Part shown: one piece after another, positions 58,167 through 64,000 of the stretch
Numbering within the stretch: position 1 is the stretch's first letter
How the letters are laid out: each line of letters begins with the position of its first letter
Notes under the pieces: model-generated
Told to the model about the DNA's origin: nothing
Databases searched by the model: none
The model's input: only the letters and a program-made list of their open reading frames with translations
Translations under genes and position numbers: made by a program
Assembly: GCA_937898685.1 (NCBI GenBank)
Contig: CALEJT010000012.1
Span: forward strand, 62,001-126,000
Direction of reading: 5' to 3'
Source: an uncultured Gammaproteobacteria bacterium
GTDB taxonomy: Bacteria > Pseudomonadota > Gammaproteobacteria > Pseudomonadales > Pseudohongiellaceae
DNA length: 64,000 nucleotides

Positions 58167-59144
58167 ATGAAATATTATTCCGCCTCAGGCCACTCCCTAA
58201 CCCAGCAGGATCAATCCCCTTCCTGCAACATCTACACTCTCAACACCGAGTTCTTCACGGTCGACGTCGATCCACTGGACCTTGAGACATACCACGCGGA
58301 AGCAGAAGTGGTGGGACTTGGCTCGCTGACACTGGCGCGCATCAATTCCACTGGTGCCATCGTGTCGCGTAAGAACGAGGAGTTTTTAAACCCCGACTTC
58401 AAGCGCTACAGCTTCATCCTGGTGCTGGCGGGCGAGGCGATTATTTCACACCACCTCGGGATGAGTGAACTGAAAGCCGGCCACTTCGTCTTGATCGACA
58501 ATTCCTTTTCCCGCTCGATGTTCGTGCCGAACAAAGTGTCCATCCTGCAGGTGAGCATTCCCCGCATGGTGCTCGCACGCTATCTGGAGGAACCACAGCA
58601 GTACGAAGCAGTGGTGCTGAGCACGGACATTCCTCCGGCCAATGCCGAAAATCCGCTCTTTGGTGTGATTCTCTCGAGCTGGGAAAAGCTGAAAGCCGGC
58701 GCGCTGCGCGATTTCGCTCCCGCCATTTCCGACAATCTGCTGCGGCGCATCGCGGAAGCCTATACCGGCCACCTGCAGCAGCATTCGAGCCGCAAGGCCC
58801 GTCGTATCACGCAGGCCAAGGAGCTGATCGAAGAACAGCTCTGCAACCCCGAACTTACCGTGGAATCCATTGCCGAAGGCATGGGCGTGAGCTCGCGCTA
58901 TCTGCGCGCGCTGTTCTCGAAGTCGGAAAAGATTTCGCACTACATCCTGCGTCGCCGTTTGGAAGAATGCGCACGTCTTCTCAGTGAACCGCAACATCAG
59001 CAGTTGTCCATCACGTCGATCGCCTTCCGCTGCGGCTTCAATAGCATGGCGCACTTCTCGCGCACCTTCAAAAAGGCCTACAACGCCACGCCACGCGACT
59101 ATCGCCGGCATCACCTGCATGCCGCAGCGCGGCATCACAGCTGA
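58167..59144 (+). CDS. AraC-family transcriptional regulator
   Basis: 325 residues. The N-terminal about 200 residues form an AraC_binding_2-like cupin region (FILVLAGEAIISHHLGMSEL, KAGHFVLIDNSFSRSMFVP). The C-terminal DNA-binding domain has two helix-turn-helix units: LTVESIAEGMGVSSRYLRAL and SITSIAFRCGFNSMAHFSRTFKKAYNATPRDYR. It is transcribed divergently from the tctBAC-hydrolase operon, which it most likely controls in response to the imported compound. A terminator follows. Confidence 0.93.
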   Translation: MKYYSASGHSLTQQDQSPSCNIYTLNTEFFTVDVDPLDLETYHAEAEVVGLGSLTLARINSTGAIVSRKNEEFLNPDFKRYSFILVLAGEAIISHHLGMSELKAGHFVLIDNSFSRSMFVPNKVSILQVSIPRMVLARYLEEPQQYEAVVLSTDIPPANAENPLFGVILSSWEKLKAGALRDFAPAISDNLLRRIAEAYTGHLQQHSSRKARRITQAKELIEEQLCNPELTVESIAEGMGVSSRYLRALFSKSEKISHYILRRRLEECARLLSEPQHQQLSITSIAFRCGFNSMAHFSRTFKKAYNATPRDYRRHHLHAAARHHS

Positions 59145-59167
59145 AGTCACCACTGAAAGTGAAACAA

Positions 59168-59198
59168 AGAAAAACGCGGGCCTCGGCCCGCGTTTTCG
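59168..59198 (+). terminator. Rho-independent terminator (bidirectional)
   Basis: AAAACGCGGGCC-TCG-GGCCCGCGTTTT, about 24 bases after the AraC stop, with A-rich sequence before it and T-rich after. It faces the end of the convergent MBL gene as well. Confidence 0.88.
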
Positions 59199-59216
59199 TT
59201 GGTAGCGTTGTGGCTG

Positions 59217-60089
59217 TTACTGCTGCGGCGGGTTGAAGGCCGTAGCGGCGGCCTGCTCCAGCGCGTCTTCACGACCCAGGCCCGGATAGCGAGCTTTCAT
59301 CGCTGCGACCAGTTCCTCGGGGGAATTGGCCTTGCCACGCTCTTCGTGGAAGGCGTCGATGTATTCTGGAATGAACTTCAAAACCGACGCATCGGAGCTC
59401 GCTCCCTGTGCCTGGTGGCCGGCCACTACGATTTTCGGGTTGAGCGCCGAGATACGATTCAACGTTTCGTAGAGCGGCGCGGTATCGGCTGGCGGACGCA
59501 GATGCGAGTTGAAGATGATGTCGCCAGTGACGACCGCATCGAGTTCTGGAATGTGAACGAATGAATTCCCCGCCCCGTCGAGACCGATCTGCTCACCGGT
59601 GATCGGGAACACATGACCATCGAATTCCAGCTGCGGAGCGCTCAGCGCTTCCGGCAGGATCGCGTCTTCCGGCGGCAACTCCTCACCATAGGTCGGATAC
59701 CAGAAATTACGACGCGCCGGCCATGCCGTCACGATGCGCTCACGTACCTCGGGCAGCGCCACGTAGCGCGCATCGGGGAAGGCCTTGAGGATGGTTTCGA
59801 CACCGAGGAAATGGTCCGGATGCGCGTGCGTGCTGTAGATCATGGTGAGCGGCTTGCCGGATTTCTTGATCAGCTCGACGACCTGTTGCGCTTCACTGCG
59901 GATGAACTGCGGATCGATCAACAGCACCTCGTCCTCGCCATAGACCAGCGTGGAGGTCACCGCGTAACCAAAAACGCCGGACGTATAGACTTCGAGACTC
60001 AAACCGTCGTTCTCGGCAATGATCTCGGCCTGGGCCGCAGCGCCGAACAGGGCCGCGCCCAACAAGAGAGCAAGTGACTTCTTACGCAT
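59217..60089 (-). CDS. Exported MBL-fold metallohydrolase
   Basis: 290 residues from ATG 60089, with AGGAGG 9 bases upstream. Signal peptide MRKKSLALLLGAALFGAAA-QA. The mature part has VYGEDEVLLIDPQFIRSEA, the intact metal motif IYSTHAHPDHFLGVETI, VHIPELDAVVTGDIIF and IVVAGHQAQGASSD. The second His and Asp ligands are also in place, so it is probably an active periplasmic hydrolase. Its start overlaps the stop of the molybdenum hydroxylase large subunit by 8 bases, giving translational coupling. The substrate may be an ester or lactone linked to that oxidation; this is inference from context. Confidence 0.9.
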   Translation of the reverse strand: MRKKSLALLLGAALFGAAAQAEIIAENDGLSLEVYTSGVFGYAVTSTLVYGEDEVLLIDPQFIRSEAQQVVELIKKSGKPLTMIYSTHAHPDHFLGVETILKAFPDARYVALPEVRERIVTAWPARRNFWYPTYGEELPPEDAILPEALSAPQLEFDGHVFPITGEQIGLDGAGNSFVHIPELDAVVTGDIIFNSHLRPPADTAPLYETLNRISALNPKIVVAGHQAQGASSDASVLKFIPEYIDAFHEERGKANSPEELVAAMKARYPGLGREDALEQAAATAFNPPQQ

Positions 60090-62247
60090 GGATGGTTCCT
60101 CCTGAATTGATTGCGTGGGAGTCCTGTTGTTGTGATTCTGCCAACAGCGTAGGCAGATGTTTTTCCAATGGTAGGCGACGGACGCGCACGCCCGTTGCGG
60201 CAAAGACGGCGTTGACGACTGCTGGGGCGATTGCTGGAGTGGAAGTTTCCCCGATTCCGCCGGGATTGGGATCCTCGGAAGGCACGATGAAAACGTCGAT
60301 CTCGGGCATTTCATCGATGCGCAGCGCGTCATAGTCGTGGAAGTTGCTCTGCTGCACACGACCATCGGCCAACGAGATCTCACCGCGCAATGCGGCGGTA
60401 AGCCCGTAGACGATGCCGCCTTCCATCTGCTGCCGTACCGTGAGTGGATTCACTGCCTGCCCACAGTCGACGACACAGGTGACCTTGTGCACGCGCACCC
60501 TGCCCTGATCGACGGACACTTCCACCACTTGTGCGTTGTGTGAGCCGAAGCAGCTGACGCAGGCGACGCCGCGATGGCGGCCTGGCACAGCAGGCGTATT
60601 CCAACCGGCGCGTTCCGCCGCGATTTCCAATACTCGGCGCAGGCGCGGCGCGTCCCGCAAAAGATGCAGACGCAGCTCTACGGGATCCTTGCCACCCGCC
60701 GCGGCGAGCTCATCGAGGAAGGACTCCATGAAGTACACGTTCTGCGAGGCACCGACGCTACGCCAGAAATTGGTGGGCACGTCGAGTTCGAGCGGCACGT
60801 ATTCGAAATGCTGGGCTCCGATTGCATAGTCGTTGTCGGCAAGACCCGCCACCGCCTCGCGATCGAGGCCATTCTGTAACGCTTGGAAATATTGGCAGCT
60901 CACACGGCCGCGCAATGCGACTGGCCAACCCTCCGCATCGAGCGCTGCTTCCAGATTCACCATCGAGCACGGGCGATAGCGATCCTGTTGGATGTCGTCT
61001 TCACGCGTGTAGAGCAGGTTCACCGGACGACCGGTCACCATGGCGATTTCCACCGCTTCGGTATAGACGTTGCCGCCACCGCGGCTACCGAAGCCGCCGC
61101 CGATGAAGAGTGTGTTCACCTTCACCTGTTCCGCCTCCAAGCCTGCCGCTGCGACGGCGGACGAATGGCAGATGCCGGGAATCTGTGTGCCGCTCCAGAC
61201 TTCGCAACCCTGTTCATCGAGACGCACGGCAGTGTTGGGTGGCTCCATCGTCGTATGGGCGAGATAAGGCACTTCGTAGGTCACGGCGACCTTCTGCGCG
61301 GCATTGGCAAAGGCCGCCTCGACATCGCCTTCGGAGCGCGCCACCGCACCACTGTGCTGCAAGAGTTCGCGCTGCATCTCTCGGATGCGCTCGCTGGAAA
61401 GAGACGCGTTGGGGCCGAGATCCCACTGAATGTCGAGCAGCTTGCGCCCTTCCATCGCCGCCCAGGTATTGGTGGCAAGCACGGCGATGCCGCGACCCAC
61501 CTGCACGACATCGATCACGCCGGGGAAGGCTCGTGTGCGGGAATCATCGAACGAAGCAACGCGGCCACCGAAAACAGGACAACGTTCCAGTACGGCGAAA
61601 GCGATGTCCGGCATGCGCACGTCGATGCCGTAGCGTGCCGTGCCCGTGATCTTCGCCAAGGTGTCGCGGCGTGGTGTGGGTTTACCGATCAGGCGATATT
61701 GGTCCGGGCTTTTCAGCGCCACCGTTTCCGGCACTGGAAGCTGTGCAGCTTCGAGTGCCAGCTCGCCATAGCTGAAGGAATCGGTAGAACCGACGCGATG
61801 GACGCGGCCGTTCTCGGTACGGGTCTGCGCAATATCCACGCCCCAGCGCTGCGCGGCAGCGCTTTGCAGCATCACGCGCGCTTTGGCGCCAGCCTCACGT
61901 AGCGGCTGCCAGGACGTTCGTACCCCGAGGCTGCCGAAGGTGCCCTGCAGCGGAAAACCATAGACGCGTGCGACGGGCGCGAACTCCCATTGCAGACGCT
62001 GCCAATCGCAGTCCAGTTCTTCCGCGAGCAGCATGCATAGCGTGGTGACGGCACCCTGGCCGTTCTCCGGCTTGTGCAGGATGAGTGTGACGGTGTCGTC
62101 GGGCGCGATGCGGACGAAGGGATTGAATTCGAGCGTCTCGGAGCCATCCTGCGCGGTCGCAGGCACGTGATGGCCCAGAACCAAGGCGCCAGTACCGGCG
62201 GCGCTGAGAGCGAGGAACTCGCGGCGCTTCAGTTGTGCAGCACTCAT
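60082..62247 (-). CDS. iorB: Molybdenum hydroxylase large subunit (isoquinoline 1-oxidoreductase beta/aldehyde oxidase type)
   Basis: 721 residues from ATG 62247; the open frame upstream over iorA is not used. The leader KRREFLALSAAGTGALVLGHH is a twin-arginine signal, as usual for periplasmic IorB-type subunits. Molybdopterin-binding domain motifs: TLILHKPENGQGAVTTLCMLLAEELD, TGTARYGIDVRMPDI, FIGGGFGSRGGGNVYTEA, NFWRSVGASQNVYFMESFLDE and GGIGETSTPAIAPAVVNAVF, the last holding the catalytic Glu. It hydroxylates aldehydes or N-heterocycles using water. It overlaps iorA by 4 bases and the MBL gene by 8. A cytochrome subunit is not seen. Confidence 0.92.
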   Translation of the reverse strand: MSAAQLKRREFLALSAAGTGALVLGHHVPATAQDGSETLEFNPFVRIAPDDTVTLILHKPENGQGAVTTLCMLLAEELDCDWQRLQWEFAPVARVYGFPLQGTFGSLGVRTSWQPLREAGAKARVMLQSAAAQRWGVDIAQTRTENGRVHRVGSTDSFSYGELALEAAQLPVPETVALKSPDQYRLIGKPTPRRDTLAKITGTARYGIDVRMPDIAFAVLERCPVFGGRVASFDDSRTRAFPGVIDVVQVGRGIAVLATNTWAAMEGRKLLDIQWDLGPNASLSSERIREMQRELLQHSGAVARSEGDVEAAFANAAQKVAVTYEVPYLAHTTMEPPNTAVRLDEQGCEVWSGTQIPGICHSSAVAAAGLEAEQVKVNTLFIGGGFGSRGGGNVYTEAVEIAMVTGRPVNLLYTREDDIQQDRYRPCSMVNLEAALDAEGWPVALRGRVSCQYFQALQNGLDREAVAGLADNDYAIGAQHFEYVPLELDVPTNFWRSVGASQNVYFMESFLDELAAAGGKDPVELRLHLLRDAPRLRRVLEIAAERAGWNTPAVPGRHRGVACVSCFGSHNAQVVEVSVDQGRVRVHKVTCVVDCGQAVNPLTVRQQMEGGIVYGLTAALRGEISLADGRVQQSNFHDYDALRIDEMPEIDVFIVPSEDPNPGGIGETSTPAIAPAVVNAVFAATGVRVRRLPLEKHLPTLLAESQQQDSHAINSGGTIHA

Positions 62248-62750
62248 ACCCTGCCCTCCTCTGCCGGCGCCATGGCATCCATGGCCAGGGCTTGAATCTC
62301 CGCCGCACGGTGGATGGCGGCGCGGATGCTCTGGTAGGTACCGCAGCGACAGATGTTGTTGCGCATCGCGGCGTCGATATCGGCATCGGTGGGTTTGGGA
62401 TTGCGGGCGAGCAGCGCAGCGGCACTCATCTGTTGCCCACTCTGACAGTAGCCGCATTGCGGCACGTCGAGTTCGAGCCAGGCGCGCTGGACGGGATGGA
62501 GAGCGTCGGGAGTGCCGAGGCCTTCCACCGTCGTCACGCTGCGGCCTGCCACGAAACCGATCTCGGTGCGGCAGCTGCGAACGGGATTGCCATCGATGTG
62601 TACGGTGCAGGCGCCGCAGAGTGCCATGCCGCAGCCGTACTTGGTGCCGGTGAGATTGAGTATGTCGCGCAGAACCCACAGCAAGGGCATCTGCGGCTCC
62701 GCCTCGACGGTGCGGGGCTGACCATTCAGGGTGAAGGTGATGGTAGCCAT
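62244..62750 (-). CDS. iorA: Molybdenum hydroxylase small [2Fe-2S] subunit (isoquinoline 1-oxidoreductase alpha type)
   Basis: 168 residues. The plant-type [2Fe-2S] cluster uses Cys40, Cys45, Cys48 and Cys60 (KYGCGMALCGACTVHIDG); the second cluster uses Cys99, Cys102, Cys134 and Cys136 (QCGYCQSG, NNICRCGTYQSIRAAI). No signal peptide, consistent with export in complex with the Tat-carrying large subunit. A GAGGAGGGG precedes the ATG by 6 bases. It shuttles electrons from the molybdenum site outward. First gene of the three-gene operon. Confidence 0.95.
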   Translation of the reverse strand: MATITFTLNGQPRTVEAEPQMPLLWVLRDILNLTGTKYGCGMALCGACTVHIDGNPVRSCRTEIGFVAGRSVTTVEGLGTPDALHPVQRAWLELDVPQCGYCQSGQQMSAAALLARNPKPTDADIDAAMRNNICRCGTYQSIRAAIHRAAEIQALAMDAMAPAEEGRV

Positions 62751-63050
62751 GCGTCCCCTCCTCGCGCGTGCTTGTCGTTCTTATTGGCCGCTTGGTTTTA
62801 TGTTTTGGCGCAGTAGACCACCGTGATTTTGGCCCCGCAAGTGTTTTGGGACCGGGCCAGATGCCGTTTGGCACCAGCGGAACCGCCTTTTGGCGGAGTC
62901 GGACTTACTGCGGTTCTGCCCGCAGCGAGCGGTGATTCGAAGTGTGCGCCGTGCCTCTGTCCGACTGCCGTTCGCACGTTAAGCTCTGGCACCAACAGAT
63001 AGACCTCGATTGGCGCTCGAGTCTCACCGACGACAAGGAGATCCAGGGAA
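62751..63050. other. Divergent region between iorA and the CigR-like gene
   Basis: 300 bases with no convincing gene. Two short hairpins are seen (TGCC-GTTT-GGCA near 62862 and CCGCC-TTTT-GGCGG at 62883-62896). Promoters for both sides should lie here. Confidence 0.4.
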
Positions 63051-63473
63051 ATGATGAAACGTGGCAAGGGCGTGATTGCTGCCCTGTGTGTGGCAACGTT
63101 GCTCAGCAGTTGTATCGCCGCCGGCGGCACCTATGGCGTGGTGGCACCAGCCCCGCCCCGAGGTACGGTGGTGAACGGCAATGTGCAGGCGGCGAATGGC
63201 ATCAGCGTCAGCCTCAGTGCGGGCGAGGCGCGCCAATTGGCGGTGAACAATCGCCTGACCGGCTATCGCCCACTGCCACCGGGCATCGCCCGCAACCTGG
63301 CACGCGGCAAGCCCTTGCCACCCGGCATCGCCAAACAGGCGGTCCCCGGCGTCATGCTCGCTCAGCTCCCACGCTACGACGGCTACGAATGGCAGATCGC
63401 CGGCACCGACCTCATCCTCGTCGCGATCGGCACCTTGGTGGTGGCGGAAATCCTCAACGACGTCTTTCGCTGA
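63051..63473 (+). CDS. CigR/RcnB-like lipoprotein
   Basis: 140 residues. Lipoprotein signal with lipobox LLSSC (Cys21). A Gly/Ala/Pro-rich stretch is followed by the tandem motif LPPGIARNLARGKPLPPGIAK, typical of the anti-virulence regulator CigR family and related RcnB-like proteins, then YDGYEWQIAGTDLILVAIGTLVVAEIL, a terminal hydrophobic segment. AGGGAA sits before the ATG. It is probably anchored in the envelope; the role outside Salmonella is unknown. Confidence 0.8.
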   Translation: MMKRGKGVIAALCVATLLSSCIAAGGTYGVVAPAPPRGTVVNGNVQAANGISVSLSAGEARQLAVNNRLTGYRPLPPGIARNLARGKPLPPGIAKQAVPGVMLAQLPRYDGYEWQIAGTDLILVAIGTLVVAEILNDVFR

Positions 63474-63483
63474 ACCCACAAAC

Positions 63484-63515
63484 AAAAAGCCCCGGCATGA
63501 GGACCGGGGCTTTTC
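63484..63515 (+). terminator. Rho-independent terminator (bidirectional)
   Basis: AAAAGCCCCGG-CATGAGGA-CCGGGGCTTTT, 10 bases past the CigR-like stop, with A-rich and T-rich flanks. It can also serve the convergent YebC-family gene. Confidence 0.85.
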
Positions 63516-63536
63516 CGTAGCAGGTGCGCTCTTCGC

Positions 63537-64000
63537 TCACGCGCCTTCGACGTTGTGATAGACGCGCTGCACGTCGTCGACGTCCTCGAGCATGGTCATG
63601 AGCTTGTCGAAGGTCGCCACGTCCTCGCCTTCCAGCTGCACGTAGCTCTGCGGGATGAACTGGATCTCATCCACTTCGTATTCGATGTCACCGAAGGCGG
63701 CGGCGAGCGCCTGCTTGGCCTTGGCATACTCCGTGGGGGGAGCGAATACCGTGATCTTGCCGTCTTCGTTCTCGAGATCGGTGACGTCGACGTCGCCGGC
63801 CACCAGCGCTTCCAGTACCGCTTCTTCCTCACCCTTGAAGACCAGGATGATGCTGTGGTCGAACATGTGGCTCACGGTGCCCTGGGTGCCCAGCTTGCAG
63901 CCGCTCTTGTTGAAGCACTGACGCACGTCGCCGAAGGTGCGGTTGGGGTTGTCGGTGAGGCACTCGACGATGACCAGTGAAGAAGCCGGACCGAAGCCTT
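63537..64000 (-). CDS. YebC/PmpR family regulator or translation factor, N-terminus beyond the right edge
   Basis: The C-terminal about 154 residues of a protein of usual length near 245. Readable parts are FGPASSLVIVECLTDNPNRTFGDVR, CKLGTQGTVSHMFDHSIILV, then domain 3 (IEYEVDEIQFIPQSYVQLEG) and VYHNVEGA at the end. The sequence fits the TACO1/YebC group. Members have been described as transcription regulators and more recently as factors that help ribosomes through difficult stretches. The gene runs past base 64000, so its start and neighbours are not visible. Confidence 0.93.
   Translation of the reverse strand, partial: GFGPASSLVIVECLTDNPNRTFGDVRQCFNKSGCKLGTQGTVSHMFDHSIILVFKGEEEAVLEALVAGDVDVTDLENEDGKITVFAPPTEYAKAKQALAAAFGDIEYEVDEIQFIPQSYVQLEGEDVATFDKLMTMLEDVDDVQRVYHNVEGA

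Noticed and set aside
62248..62874. N-terminal extension of the molybdenum hydroxylase over iorA
   Set aside because: That stretch is iorA in another frame; the Tat leader begins at 62247.
62883..62896. CCGCC-TTTT-GGCGG hairpin upstream of the CigR-like gene as a terminator
   Set aside because: No T-run follows and no gene ends there; more likely chance or a minor leader structure.

Overview
The window looks like chromosome from a GC-rich (roughly 60 %) gammaproteobacterium. Evidence: RlmE, an MltD-type transglycosylase, SlyD, a CysJ-type reductase, YebC, TrkH and the style of the ECF sigma/FecR/TonB-receptor block. The many exported oxidoreductases, the DUF1592/DUF1552 pair and the STN-type receptor recall environmental lineages such as Steroidobacterales or Nevskiales, but that placement is a guess. 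No phage, plasmid, transposase or CRISPR array was seen. Every function below is inferred by reading motifs; no database was searched.

1-7.3 kb: an ECF sigma factor, FecR-like anti-sigma factor and STN/TonB receptor (cut by the left edge) form a cell-surface signalling block. tRNA-Thr(CGT), a nitrilase-fold amidase, a CysJ-like reductase without its flavodoxin half, a DUF2721 protein and slyD follow.

7.5-16.99 kb: trkH overlaps a KdpD-like kinase gene, which overlaps a KdpE-like regulator gene; trmO, a TSUP permease and a MATE exporter follow. On the other strand, a transglutaminase-like protein, a glycerate kinase and an FAD-linked hydroxyacid dehydrogenase form one operon.

17-26.8 kb: exported MBL hydrolase and PQQ-type sugar dehydrogenase, DODA-type dioxygenase, an exported unknown protein, REP-like repeats, SirB2, sulfotransferase, LigI-like hydrolase, a YadG/YadH-like ABC exporter and an aromatic-acid-type MFS transporter.

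27.1-33.65 kb: the most interesting block. Divergent from the MFS gene lie, in one direction, an exported MBL-fold protein with a degenerate metal motif, an exported di-heme DUF1587/1595/1592/1588/1585 protein, a Tat-exported DUF1552 protein and an exported ankyrin-repeat protein, closed by a strong terminator. A hairpin holds the DUF1552 ribosome binding site and a UUCG hairpin precedes the ankyrin gene. I propose it as an uncharacterised envelope oxidation module.

33.7-48.2 kb: a TrmH-family methyltransferase, an FAD dehydrogenase, rlmE, a frameshifted small gene, an ABC-2 exporter, an AT-rich palindrome cluster, mltD, a 2OG-Fe(II) oxygenase-like gene, a TonB siderophore-type receptor with a PepSY reductase-like protein, DUF4159 and a NIF3/YqfO-like protein.

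48.2-64 kb: YIP1 protein with a MacAB-like exporter; Ada-AlkA fusion with Ogt (alkylation repair); a tctB-tctA-tctC-amidohydrolase operon with a divergent AraC regulator; an IorAB-type molybdenum hydroxylase coupled to an MBL protein; a CigR/RcnB-like lipoprotein; and a YebC-family gene cut by the right edge.
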